Shown in pieces: positions 37,597-49,246 of a DNA stretch of 64,000 nt. The stretch is from Casuarina equisetifolia. Its lineage: Eukaryota; Streptophyta; Magnoliopsida; Fagales; Casuarinaceae. The notes below the pieces were generated by a model, which searched no databases, had not been told where the DNA came from, and saw nothing but the letters and a program-made list of their open reading frames with translations. Where the stretch lies: contig CM052354.1 in the NCBI GenBank assembly GCA_028551475.1, positions 24,017,258 to 24,081,257 of the forward strand, written 5' to 3'. Numbering within the stretch: the first letter of the stretch is position 1; the number at the start of each line of letters is the position of its first letter. The position numbers and the translations under genes are program-made.

Positions 37597-38359
37597 TCTC
37601 TCCCTCTCTCTCTTATATGCTATTAATTCTTGTAGGTATGAAATGGTATTTGATGGAGAAACTGGAGGAAGACCAAGACAAGAAAAGAGTCATCAAGTTC
37701 ATGATCCAGATGACCGAGGAGAGAAAGAAAAGAATCTAAGGCCAAGTTCCGAAGACCCAAGGCATAGAGATCGAGGAACTAAAGAGTCGATTGATCGGCA
37801 CAACCACAGTGATAGAAGTAAAAGATACACGGAGGATGAGATGAATTGCGATGGTAAAGGAAGGTTATCCTATAAAAGTAAAAGATACTGGGACTATTCA
37901 GAAGAGAAAAGGGACAGAGAAAGGTATAAACGTAGAGAAATAGATGATAATGACAGAGATGAGTGCGTTTATAAAAAGAAAAGTCCAGATAGTGATAGAC
38001 ATATAGAAAGGAGGGATGCTGGGGATTATAGGAAAAGGAATAAGGATAGTTCTAGCCATGTGGGTGGTAGGGATGATAGAGAGTACAGAAGGAGAGGCGA
38101 AGATACTAACAGAGATAATACAAAGAGAGGTACAGATGATGATAGCCACAGGGAATGGAGGGATGACAGAGACCATAGTAAGAGAAACGTGGACAATGAG
38201 AAGCGAGAAACGAGGGATGAACATGAGCCAAGTCAGAGAAAAAGATATACAGACGGTGATAGCAGTAAAGGCAGGAGGAAAGAGCGAGAACATGCAAGGC
38301 GAAACGCATCAGGGGATGATGATCACGATAGAAGGCACCGAAGTGATAGAAGGAGATGA
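28893..38359 (+). CDS. CYP59: CYP59: multidomain cyclophilin with RRM and zinc knuckle
   Basis: Fourteen exons: 28893-28990, 29699-29803, 30038-30155, 30320-30370, 32707-32798, 32923-33022, 33608-33730, 33854-33931, 34090-34136, 34226-34281, 35500-35540, 36521-36626, 37390-37525, 37636-38359. They sum to 1875 nt, or 624 residues with no stop. Domains in order: PPIase of the PPIL4 type (1-170; '[18 protein letters not shown]', '[14 protein letters not shown]'), linker, RRM at about 235-320 (RNP2 'LFVCKL', RNP1 'LCYAFIEF'), a CCHC knuckle at about 341-354 ('[14 protein letters not shown]'), and a charged Arg/Asp/Ser/His-rich tail (385-624). Plant CYP59 is a nuclear protein that contacts SR proteins and the RNA polymerase II C-terminal domain. 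The tail is longer than in Arabidopsis (about 506 residues total). Intron 4 (2.3 kb) and the 3' end are duplicated in inverted orientation at 1.9-5.0 kb. Confidence 0.95.
31437..31499 (+). other. Exon-like 21-codon relic in CYP59 intron 4
   Basis: After a good acceptor ('gatcttgcag') an open frame starts '[20 protein letters not shown]' and ends in TAG, followed by AT-rich sequence resembling a 3' UTR. It is not part of CYP59. It resembles the last exon of another gene captured in the intron. The copy at 4461-4523 is disrupted. Confidence 0.4.
37555..37613. repeat. (CT)n microsatellite in CYP59 intron 13
   Basis: A near-pure CT tract of about 59 bases ending about 22 bases before the acceptor of exon 14. 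It acts as an extreme polypyrimidine tract. The inverted copy has a much shorter tract (about 3675-3692). Confidence 0.95.
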
Positions 38360-39345
38360 AGCTTTATATAATGCATGGTCGTGAGAACAAGAGGTGCTTT
38401 CAACTTGGCTTTGTTTTATTTTTGTTCTTTCTTGTGTAACGAGAGTTAGCATATTTTGGAAGTTATGTAGCGGTTGAATTGAAATTTTCTAAATTTTGTC
38501 AGAAAATTCGCTAGTTAATTTTGGGTAAACGAGTTATCTAAGTGTAGAGTGCTAATCCGAATTCACCATGAATGTGGAAAGCTTTCAGAAATGTTGGTAT
38601 AATATCCCTATTTGGATAGTCCTCGGCTTTCTTTCTAACCAAAATTTCCTGCGCATGAATATTAGAGACCCTTTGCATATTTGTCCCCGAGCCTTTGCTT
38701 TGAAGCTGTTCCATCAAGACAGAAGGTGGAATGAAGGCCTCATCAGAAGAATTCTTGATAGAACTAATGCAGAAATGAACTCAAAATCCGTCTTCACCTA
38801 CAAAGATCCAGAAGATGAGTTTAAATAGACTCTAAATGAGTTAAACTTGATGATATTATGTATCTATGTGGACTCTAAACATTGATACATTTATTTTTTG
38901 TTGATCCAGCACATCATTTCTACTCTCTTGGTACAAGTTGGGAAGGGTTTTTGCTCATAAAAATCAATATGGATCAATTAAAATTCCACATATGGAAACA
39001 AGTTTTGTCTACTCCCTCCTTCAATGGAGTTCTGATAACTGAAGAACATTTTTTTTGGAGTGCTATTTGTTTAAGATGCTTCATGAATGGCTCATTGCCC
39101 TCCAAGTGCACAAGATTACCATCTTTTAAGGGTCCTATGTTTTTTTTTTTTTGAAAAAAAAAACCTTAATCTTTAAATCACCTTCGTTGTTTATGCACAA
39201 AGTAAGATCAATTGGGCTAAGATCAAGCAATTCTAACGAGTTAGTATGTGTTGAGAAATTAAAACATCTAATACCAAATCAAACAATAACATTGTAAATA
39301 CAGCAAATAATGAAGCAAAATGAAGATTCGAGGTTATCTTCATGA

Positions 39346-41030
39346 ATAGGACAATCTCTGTTTTTTTGGTCTCTAAGAAGTTCTACATTCATATTTGATA
39401 CTCGAGTTTCAGCATTCCATTTAAATTGTGGCATTGAACAGAGGTTGAAATCTATAAGACTGAAGTTGTGATTAGTTCAACATACGGGAAAAGTATGTAA
39501 AACCAAAAACAATTTTTTATATTATGTAGAACTAGAAGAAGCGATGGATAAAATTATGACCAATTTTCAATTTTTAGATAAATTGATTAGTGTGATTTAC
39601 CCAACTTCCATTCTTCAGTCATATAAAAAATATTGTTTAATTCCAAAAGTAAATCCTAAGCTTGATTTTCTAGCAAAGCATGTGTACTTGAGTTTATTTT
39701 GGGAGGTTATTAAGTGATAACATTCTAAAGTATGTTCTGGTTTAATTAAGCTATTTTGACTGATTGTTGGACCGTTAGTGTTGCCAGTTATCTTGAAGGA
39801 AGTGCGTTTAGATTACTAAGTGCTAAAGTACCTTGTTGATAAGCAACTTCAGTATTAGTTAGCTTGTAAAGCAACATGCGGATTGAGTTATGGTTCATCC
39901 TAAGTTTCTGTTAGCTACAACCCTACAGAACAGAGAGAACTTTGCTTAGGATGCGGCATCTGCAGAGAGAACATGAAAGCAGGTGCTATTATCTTGCGTA
40001 ATCTGCTTTGAGGTATGGAGAAGAGAAGGTGTTTCTTTACAGAGTTGAACATTGGAAGGTTGGACTTCCACTTGTTTATGTAATATGTTTTGATGGAATC
40101 TTATCCTGTAGTGATGCTACAGGTTCATTGGTTTAAGCTTAAGTTGGGTTTCTTTTGTTTCTACTTTGGGTTTTATACTTTGTTTTGTTGTCCTTTGATT
40201 AATGTTGAGGCTGCCTTAGTAGGCTTAGTTTGGTTTTGTAAAGAAAACACTTGAAGTGTTGTGTAGTGATATATTATCTTGTTAATTTTGAAAGTAAAAG
40301 CATGGTTTAAGGTTCCTATTTGAGTTCTAAATTTCCTTTGTTCATTGATCTTACTTTAGAATCGGTAAGCGAAAACACCCCATCCAAAATTCCACAAGAA
40401 TTTTGTGCTCTCAAGTCCTATTACTAGATCTACAGCCATTATTTTTTGTGCTAAGTCTTCAATGAAGACTGAACCAAAACACATGAACACCCATTAACAC
40501 AATCAAGGGAACATTAGATCATTTTGTGTAGAAATATAGCCCTCTCCTTATGTAAACAAGTCATCGAATCAATCATGAGGATTTATATTCCTTTTGCCTT
40601 CTATCATTCTTGTAAAAGTTAATCTGTTTTTTTTTTCCTCTCTTTATACTAAACCTAGCCCACAATTTTTGTGGTTGGCTGTTTTTATTTTCTTTTTTCT
40701 CATGTTTAAGGGAGATCCAAGTAAAAGAGGAGAAAGATCTTTGAGAAGGTAGAAGGACTATTCTAATGTTGTGGCACATGGACTCAATCAATTTCAATTT
40801 CAACTTCTTGTAATGGTTGAGGATTCAATCTTAACCACAGCTTTAGTGATTTGAGCCGAGAAAAAAAATCAAATAAATGTGTTAAAAATTCCAGAAAAAA
40901 ATTAAAAGTGACATTTTAAATATCATTACACCTTATAGTAATACAAGTTGTTATTCCAAAGGCAAAATCAATAAATTATTTACTAGTTCAATTAAACAAA
41001 AAAAAATGACACTTGAAAAAAACAATAAAA
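39346..41030. other. Gene-poor AT-rich DNA
   Basis: No convincing exons on either strand and no match to the inverted duplication beyond 39345. Confidence 0.5.
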
Positions 41031-42800
41031 TGGATAGATAATACGTTTAGGCATCAACCATCATGGGTTGGTACTCAACCTAAGTGCTGGTATATTTGGG
41101 TGTAGAGTTAGCTAGGATCCAACCGGAGAACAAAATCCAGGTACAGTCGCGTGGGTAGAAGAATCAGGAAAACCTGGGGAGAGGGGGCTGTAAGATAAGA
41201 AGAATATGGAGAGAAAAGCTTTAAAGTGAACAGAATGAATTTTCTGTGTATATATTGTACAATGTTTGGTTTATGTTTATAGATTACAGAATTGTTCTAA
41301 TCATGGAAGGGAAAATATGCACAATAAATATAATGATTTGCCCAAGTGTAGGACTTATAAGGTAACAAAGTTGGTCAATCCTTTGACACGTTAATAGGGG
41401 CAGATTTGGCTTAGTTGAAATTCGAGAGTTACTCCGGCCTCTGTGTGTGTTGGATTGTAACCATTCCTCGTGGCGGTATCGTCCCAAGCGGTCTGAATCC
41501 GGTCCCAGGACTGAATCTGTAAGTGCTGTTTCTCCTATAACCGAAGCTTTGCCTTTTGTACCTAACAAATTCTCGTAAGTTCTCTTAATTCTCATTTTCT
41601 TTCTCTTCTTGTTGTGTTCTGAACTGTGTTCTGGTTAGGTAGTGTCGTAAGTGTTGAGATTTGTGCGTTGGTTGAAGTGTGTTGATTCCGTGAAGTTCTG
41701 TTGCTTCTTGTTTAGAATCTGTTGTTTGCTGGTTATGAATTGTGGAGACAAGTTGCAGATTTGGTGCCAAAGGGTGAAATGCCAGCAAGTTGTTTGGGAA
41801 AAGGTCTGATTGTGTGTTTCATTTGTTGTTGCTCGATGCTCTGTTGTTGTGGGTCTTTTGGGTTGTTTTCTGATGCGGACAGTTGGGGGTTTTGTGTGGG
41901 GAGCCCGTGAGTTGTTTGGGAAAGGATTGTGTGGAGTCTAGTAGCTTGTCTGGTTGATTGGGCTCATTTTGAAGTGTATTTGGAGTTAAATATTGGTTAG
42001 AGAAACAATAGGAGACCATAAAGAAAAGAAGAATAACGATTTGTGGTAGGCCTAGATTGGGTTTTGCATTCTAATAGGCCCTGTACTAGATCTCAGGTCC
42101 GAATTTGTTATAATTGATATTAAAGCCAACCTTATATTCTGAGTTTGAACCACAGAGGGGGCAACTTGGCAACTAAAATGCCATGGGCCAAAGGGGCATC
42201 TAAATGCATGGGGCTAGTGTGGGCCGCTTGGGTGTCAATTGTAGAGCTTGGTGGAATGTAACAATCTTATGGGAGGTTGGGACACGCTCAGGCTTATAGG
42301 GACCTGGGTGGGTAATTATATTCAAAACTAACAGGCGTGGCTTGCCGTTAGGCTTAAGGCCTTTTGGCAAACTGGTCATATTTGTTCCAAATTCACTCTA
42401 TTATGTCTTGAAGCATATCAGTACTGGAACCCTTGATATTATTTTGGTGGGAGGGGGTGAAGAACAAGCAATTTGTGCTTTTCTTCGTGCTTGATTGCCT
42501 TAAGCACATTTATCTTTCCTCATAGTGAAAGTGATAGCCAGCTCTTTTTACTTTTCTCCCTCTGTAAGGACAGCCACTTTGTGCTAGTTCATTGTTAAGT
42601 GATTAGTGAACTCTCTATAAGCTTGGGTGAAGCAACCAATTTTTGTTTCCATTTTCAAACGTCATTGACGTGATGCCAGTCCTATATTGTTATTGCTGGT
42701 AATTTGTAAATTTTAGTCAAAAGTTTTTTTTTTCCCTTATTTTTTTTGTATATCCTGATGTTCTTCATGTATGCTAAAATTAACTTCGAACATAAATAAT
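41031..42800. mobile_element. Possible decayed LTR-retrotransposon sequence plus PTH upstream DNA
   Basis: Base composition is higher in G than neighbours. The stretch near 42240-42330 ('gtggaatgtaaca', 'tatgggaggttgggacacgc') resembles plant LTR-type sequence. No gag/pol frame, intact terminal repeats or target-site duplication were found, so this is tentative. Part may be leader or 5' intron of the next gene: an acceptor 'attgcag' lies at about 42800-42806. Confidence 0.25.
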
Positions 42801-42906
42801 TGCAGGTGATTGAGCGTTGGTGCAGAAAAAAGGATTTTTTCCACAAAAGAAAGGGCCTGTATTTGTGGTTTTGTAGCTCAGAGAGTTGCAGGGGACAAGA
42901 AAGCAG

Positions 42907-45900
42907 ATGCTTAACAGGTTAAGTAGGCGTTGCTTTTGCACTGGCACTCCGCAGCCATGGCTCTTTGTAGGGTTGGGCAACCCTGGGGAAAAGTACAAAG
43001 GGACGAGACATAATGTACTACATGAAATTATGCACCTCAACACAGTAATGCCAGTTTCACTAATTGCTATTTTAACTTCAAAATACCTCTTAACTTGTTT
43101 TGAACCAGGTAGGGTTTGAGTTCATAGATGAATTTGCTCTATCAGAAGGGATATCAATGAACTCAGTTCATTGCAAAGCTATCTTTGGAGGAGGTATGCG
43201 ACTTTAGTTTTTCTCAATTACTTAGTTTTGCTGGTCAAATTGATGGTTACTTGGTAACAACATCAGGTTTTGTTGGTGACCGCCCTGTTTTCCTTGCAAA
43301 GCCTCAAACTTATATGAATCTTAGTGGTGAATCTGTAAGTGACTTAAGTGACTTAAGCCTCAAACTTATATGTTCTTTACTTCTTTTATTTTTTGTCCAC
43401 ATAAAAGGGTTTTATCTTATTGATAGTTCAAGTGATGTGGAATAAATTAAGATGGACTTCTATAATAAGTGGCAGTTACTGTTCCATAAACTTGGTGTTC
43501 CACCAAAAACAAGGAGTGCAACTACCTGTAGGTTTGATTTGCGAGTTACTTTATGTTTTTGGTTTTACCCTGCACAATGCATACTTTCTTCCTTATTCTT
43601 TTCCGTTTGGCCAACTTAGTTAATGGAGTATTTTCGTTTTGTCTTTCCTGCAACTCTTGTGGTGGTTTGGTTTGGTTTGGTTTGGTATGTTCTTCAGTTT
43701 GAGTTATATGGTATTAAATCTGGATCATGTTAGCATTCTTTACATTTGAAATCTCAAATGGGATATAGGTTTTATGAAATGACTCATTTCTTTTTCTTTT
43801 GGATTAACTATAGACTGGACCTCTTGCAGCTTACTATAAGCTACCTCTTAACCGTGTTATTGTGGTAATTTTCATTTTGCGTGGTCCCTTTCAGGTTTTT
43901 CAACATTTATGTTCCTGTTCTTTATATTATATGTTTTATGGTTGTAGTTTCACGATGACATGGACTTGCCTTGTGGAGTGCTTCGTCTTCACGATAAAGG
44001 AACTCATAGAAGCCACAACGGGTTTGTAGAGAAGATAGTCATTCTAATTGTTTAGTAGCTTTCCTTCATAATCCCTGAGTTAAAATGAGAATGAGGTTTT
44101 GTTTTTTGCTAAATGTTCTTCATGTGAATTTGGATCCTAGTCAGACAGGGGAGTTTCCCTGTTTTATAATTTGAAGCTGTAAAGGCTAATGGCAGGGTGG
44201 ATAAAAGACTATAATTTCAGAAGGCATATGAGTATTTAATTGTCTGCATATGCATTGTGGATTCTGGTGAATGTTCAAATATGACCTACTCACATGCACG
44301 AAAAAAGGGTTTTTTGTTGCACAATTTCACCCTCTACCTCGCTTTTACAGTAAGAGGAGTTGTCATTTGAAATCTAACTGCAATTGTGGATCAAGTACAA
44401 TTATGGTATGCATTGTAGTTCTATGATTTGCTTTGGTTTAATGACCTGTAAGCTTGGAACTTGACCCCAGGAGGGTTATTGGTCACATGACATAGCTCAG
44501 TGAAACACTAAGATCTGTATGCGCTATGACTAAGATATAGAAGTGACAATAGAGGCAACTTGTTTAGTTAATTAGGATATTAAAACCCTTTATCCGACAT
44601 GCTAGGTTAGTGCTAGATGATAAAAAGGTAAAAATTATTGCTACAGTGAGTTAAATTGATAAAAAGGAAGAAATAAAATTCAGATATTTGTTTTATGGAA
44701 GGCCAAAGGGAGCATACTGACGCTTTAGATGCTGTCATTCTCTGGCGCAGCATGTACATGTTAATGTTATCAAATAAGACTGTCACATGGCTAGGCTTGC
44801 TTCTGTTTGACAATTCCAGAATATTTTTCTTCTTCATCAGCTTCCTTGTGTCGTTCTATGGCTGAATTTGTACATAATTTAAAGAGAATGTGTAAGCAAG
44901 TATAAGGATCCAGTAGTTCTTTTTCCTTCTCTTGTTTTGACTTGATGGCAAGCATATATACACAGTTTAAATGTATTAGATGTCTTACCTTTTGTTGTTA
45001 AGCCACTATTTTGGTATGGTATTCCAGAGGCTAGAAGTTGAAATGATGAATTTATTTCACAAAGAAGTATGCAGCTGATTTGTATTCTCCAAGTGAGAGT
45101 GTTGGTCTTTGTCCATTTTTTGAATGTGTTAACTGAATCATAAGAAGTTGCAAAGTTTTAGTTATGACATTGATTTTTAAAATGTTTTTTTTGTGTGTGG
45201 AAAATATGTTGTTATTTACTTTATCTTCTTGTTTTCTATGATTAAACTAGGCTTAAGAGTGTGATCTCGCATTTTCGAGGCAACAAAGAATTTCCTCGGC
45301 TAAGAATCGGTTAGTTTGAAATCAGATTGTGATCCTAAGTGTTGTAGTTCTTTTTGTAAAGCTGAATTATTTTGGTTATTTTTTAAGGTATTGGTAAGCC
45401 ACCTGGACAAATGGATCCCAAAGCATTCTTGCTCCAAAAGTTCAATAGATTGGCTCGAGAACGGGTAGGTTGTGGTTTTCTACTCTTATGAAGGCAATAA
45501 TTAAATTGATCTGTATGTTCGACCCAACCTTATTCCTCTTAGGATTCTAAAATTGGTCGATAGAAATACTTCAAGCAATTTTGGAACATTTATAAACTTT
45601 TGGTGAATTTGGATCTTTGTTATAACCAGTGGATAAGAATGTCTCCATATAGTGAGATCCAACTATGTTGCAGTTTCCTCCTTCAGACTATATATGAAAT
45701 TCATTTAAAAACTTCGTTTTTTTTTTTTTTTTTTTCTTTTCCTCATTTTGTGTAAGATTTGCCTTATGTTTGAAAATCAAGCAATGTATGATGACAGTTT
45801 AGTGCTTTCTTTGGTATTTGATTTTAATAGTTGACGATTGAAGTGAGGCATGGTTGTGCTTGTGGCTGAACGTGTTTCCTTTTCATTCTGATAAGTTTGA

Positions 45901-46050
45901 TATTCCTTTTGTGAATAGATTGATGCTTCTTTGCAAGAGGGTGTGGTCGTGTTGAGGCAAATTTTATCTGAAGGGTTGACAGAAACTGCAAGATGGTTTA
46001 ACAGGCAGCAAATGTATAAGCATTTGAGATTGCAGAATATGCCCACGTGA
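42907..46050 (+). CDS. Peptidyl-tRNA hydrolase, organellar (bacterial Pth type)
   Basis: Eight exons: 42907-43014, 43109-43193, 43267-43334, 43814-43864, 43948-44021, 45251-45309, 45388-45464 and 45919-46050. They total 654 nt, or 217 residues in one frame. The enzyme cleaves the ester bond of peptidyl-tRNA released from stalled ribosomes. Catalytic landmarks: '[20 protein letters not shown]' (Asn and the general-base His), '[14 protein letters not shown]' and '[11 protein letters not shown]' (Asp). The usual 'KGGHxxHNGL' loop reads '[10 protein letters not shown]', keeping the HNG. The Arg-rich start '[14 protein letters not shown]' suggests a mitochondrial presequence, though a plastid location is possible. 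Exon 1 uses the first in-frame ATG; a 5'-UTR intron probably ends at about 42806. The exon 3 piece 'gcctcaaacttatatg' recurs in the following intron (about 43356-43371). Confidence 0.92.
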
Positions 46051-47427
46051 CAAGCTTAGGTATTCGCTTTAACATTTTAGATTGCTGCAAAAGCTTATGA
46101 TTTCCTGAAATACCTGCGGATTGTATGATAATTTGCAAAAGAAGAGATGTACTTAAATGCATTAACCGCAGACATGGAGTAACCTTTTTTTCATTATGAT
46201 TGGCGCCAAGCCGTTCAACAGATAGGGTCTGCAGCTGTAGTCCATGTCTAGGTCATTTCCTGACTACACCTTGTTCCACCTTTCAGGCTTGAAATTCTTT
46301 TTTATGTACCAACACATTCTGGTTGGACTAGAAGCGCTGAAACAGGAATCTTCTGTGCTTTGTTCTTTAATTATGCCCATCAACAAGTTGGGTCTTTTAG
46401 TGGAACCAGTGGCTCAAGTCTAGGGGCGAATATCAGGCGATGCTGTAGTTCATCTCAAATCTCTTATATCGATACCAGGGAAATGCATATCTGATCCTGG
46501 CTTTAAACTATTGCATGCTGTTTTGGAAGGAATATATCATGTGACTCACAATACAGCTATACCAAATTATTTTACCTTACTAGTTGTGTTTGGTTTGAAG
46601 AATCTATGTTATCCTGCATCTGGTAAGTTCACCATTTTAGATTATATTTGAAAATGGCTTCAAAAAATCTTTTCTCTTTTCATAAAATTTAACCAGAAGA
46701 AAACCATTTTCTAAACAAAATACTTGAAGAAAATATCACAAGAGATTAAAAAAAGCTTTGATCATATTAGAGATTATAAGTTCATAACCTTAACCCATTT
46801 TCATTTTGGGCAGAATAGATCTACTAATTCTTATCTTGAATTAAGAAATAAATTCTGGAAGCTAAAAAATGGTATCCTAAGCAATTTCAATAATTGGGAG
46901 TTTGTAATCCATCCATAAAAGTGGATCCACTCTAATTTGTATCTAGTAATGAGGTAATTATTGCTAGGTAATAATTGGTTTCTTTTCTATTTAAAAACAA
47001 AATAAAATAGAAATGGAAGGGAAAGGGTATACAAATCAAGTGAACTCCTTGCATTTTTCATCTTCCACGCAAAAGGAGTTTGGTTTGATATAATTTATTT
47101 TCATAGATTAAAAATGATTATTCACCAGAGGAAAAGATTCTTCAATCTAACATATTCTTTGGTGTATTTGACCGTTGTTGCTTCGAACGCGTCATGTGCA
47201 TAAAGAAAAAACTAATGAGACTTATTCGCTAGTAGCCGTTACGGACGTGGAACGCCTTGGTATTCGGTCACCGAGGAAGGGCATTCCTGGGAATACATTG
47301 TTTTTCCAATCCGACCGTTATGGAATTCAAAGCCGCACAGAACGCGATGGTTTGAAAAGCCTTGCCCAGCAGTTTCTCCTCTCAAAACAGACTCTCTCTC
47401 TCTCTCACACTCAAAATTTAGGAATTC
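46051..47427. other. PTH 3' region and promoter of the next gene
   Basis: No gene seen. A (TC)n tract at 47391-47406 lies in the probable leader of the gene at 47428. Confidence 0.5.
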
Positions 47428-48042
47428 ATGGCTGATCAGAGCATAATACCATCAATCATGGAGCCAAAGCCCTTGCACCCACTTCACCAAATAGCCGAAA
47501 CACCAACCCACAAGCTTCTTCTCAAGCAATGGTTGAAGGAAGAAGAACTAATCCTTGGAAGAGTTAATCTCAAAGAAACCCAAATCGACTCTGTCCGCAG
47601 GGAAATCACAATGCTCTACATCTTCTTCTTCCTCTTCCACTCCACATCTTTGGTCCTCCTCTTCAGTGCTTCCTCTAGAGACCCACTTTCCAACCGGTTA
47701 GCCTGCCACAGATCATGGATTCCATCAGTCTGCTCCGTTCTGTTCTCGCTCGCGATCATTTGGGCCGTGCGGTACAAGAGCGACGTGGAGGTCCACTTGG
47801 AGAAGATGCTGGAGAGGGAGAAAGAGGACGGAAAGCTGTTGGCTAAGTGCGTAGAGGAATTGAAGAAGAAGGGGGTCGAATTCGACTTGTTGAAGGAGGT
47901 CGACGCGCTTCGAAGGGCGAAAAGTTTGCGTGTGGAGGCCAAAGCGGTCAGGAAATGGTCGGCGAGGGATTTTGTCTCGTTGTTCTTCTTCACCATGTCC
48001 TGCCTTGTTCTCGCTGTCACAAGGGCTGTCCTCTGCAACTAG
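47428..48042 (+). CDS. Membrane protein of unknown function with three TM segments and a coiled coil
   Basis: Single exon, 204 residues. Not recognised as a named family, though it looks like a conserved plant protein rather than a chance frame (biased codon use, coherent architecture). Order: soluble N-terminus with a charged helix ('LKQWLKEEELILGRVNLKET'), TM1 at about 62-82 ('MLYIFFFLFHSTSLVLLFSA'), TM2 at about 97-116 ('WIPSVCSVLFSLAIIWAVRY'), a charged heptad-like helix at about 117-165 ('VEVHLEKMLEREKEDGKLLA'), and TM3 at about 181-203 near the C-terminus ('DFVSLFFFTMSCLVLAVTRA'). No signal peptide. It could be an organelle or ER membrane scaffold; no function is claimed. Confidence 0.75.
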   Translation: MADQSIIPSIMEPKPLHPLHQIAETPTHKLLLKQWLKEEELILGRVNLKETQIDSVRREITMLYIFFFLFHSTSLVLLFSASSRDPLSNRLACHRSWIPSVCSVLFSLAIIWAVRYKSDVEVHLEKMLEREKEDGKLLAKCVEELKKKGVEFDLLKEVDALRRAKSLRVEAKAVRKWSARDFVSLFFFTMSCLVLAVTRAVLCN

Positions 48043-49246
48043 GCTTTCATCCACGGGATGTGGTCGGCCACAGGATTATGGCAAATGGCTGGAAATCTTT
48101 TGATTAGTTCTTTCTCTGATTTGCAATATTGATATGGGGTGGCAAAACATATGTACAGAACATTCTGTTCTGCTTTTGGGCAAACTGACGAAATAACAGT
48201 TTCTTTCATTCTAAAATGTGACTGCAAGTGTTGTGGTTTGATTACGGCTTTGTTTCTCAACTTCATCGTTGCTTGTGATCTGGGTTTTGTTTCCTTTATA
48301 ATCAGCATCTTGTACAACCCCATTGGTACTCCAGATCTATTCTCGAAGATGGCTTTCAGTATATGTTTTTGAGCACTGGCAAGGGCAAGAGAATCAAATG
48401 AAAAAGCTCCAAACCCGAATATTATAGTATTACATGAACCAATAAAGCAAAATTACAAGTATTTTGGTTAATCTTCGCATACCGACCTTCGGCAACGCGG
48501 CTGGATGGACAAGGAAAGAGAGAGGAGGAAAAGGTCGCACTCCTTAAAAAATTGAACGAGTTTTGTTCGTGGTCATGTTCGTCTTTGATTTTATCATCTT
48601 TTTCGTTCAAATGAGTGATTGATTGCGATCAAATCCAGTGAAGTGAATAAGAGAAATTTTTGGAAGTCCTTGGTCAATCAACAACAAAAGCATATGGATG
48701 TTCAACATAAGAATATTGAGAAATAATCTTAATATTTTATGAAGTTTTAGACAAGTGGGCAACTAAACAAGTTTTTCTGCTTGAAAAAGATTAAAAAAAT
48801 TTGACATTAAAAAGTATATAAATTGAGACTAAAAAATAGCTCAACTGGTAAGAAAAATTTAAGTGAGAAATCTTTAAAATGTTACTCGAATGATAAAAAA
48901 AGATTTACGTGAAAGATCTTGTATAATGAATATCCTTTTGGGTGATTGAAAAAAAAAAGGTAAATTATGTAGTGGAAGTCTACTTTAGTTTTGAAAAAGA
49001 AAAAGACAAAAAAAAAAAGAAAAAAGAAAGGAAAACACACGGCACGCGGCCACGCTTTTTCATCGAATCCACCGTCTATACGCGCTCGGTAGGACCCACC
49101 ACACAACGGAAACGCTGGGGGATTACTGGTCTTAGATATCAAAGACCCTCCCTCGTCTACCGATCAGATCATCTTTTATACCTTTTTCTTTCTCTCTCTC
49201 TCTCTCGAACCCTAGAATTTCAAATCGGGGTCTCCGATCATCAAAC
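48043..49246. other. Intergenic DNA with SINE-like relic and CHMP1 promoter
   Basis: Non-coding. It includes the tRNA-like relic at 48837-48892. A (TC)n tract at 49190-49206 just precedes the CHMP1 start in its probable leader, followed by 'cgaaccctag'. Confidence 0.5.
48837..48892 (+). mobile_element. Possible tRNA-derived SINE head (relic)
   Basis: 'tagctcaactgg' fits a Pol III A box. About 32 bases on, 'gttactcgaat' is a weak B box. No cloverleaf can be folded, so it is not a tRNA gene. The boundaries of any SINE are not visible. Confidence 0.25.

Larger units (their letters stand above)
30930..39345. repeat. Right arm of the inverted duplication (source of the copy at 1920-5025)
   Basis: Blocks 30930-32280 and 37412-39345 match 5025-3835 and 3833-1920 on the opposite strand. 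The interval 32281-37411 has no counterpart in the left arm. The similarity covers exon, intron and downstream DNA alike, so it is not due to coding constraint. Confidence 0.85.

Noticed and set aside
37898..38384. Long open frames on both strands over CYP59 exon 14
   Set aside because: They are shadows of the repetitive Arg/Asp-rich coding sequence; the spliced plus-strand frame is the gene.
41031..42060. Retrotransposon primer-binding site at 'ttggtgccaaag' (about 41760)
   Set aside because: It does not match the initiator-Met PBS well and no LTR pair or gag/pol sequence is present.
48837..48892. Possible tRNA gene
   Set aside because: A-box match but weak B box, no acceptor stem and no cloverleaf; at best a SINE relic.
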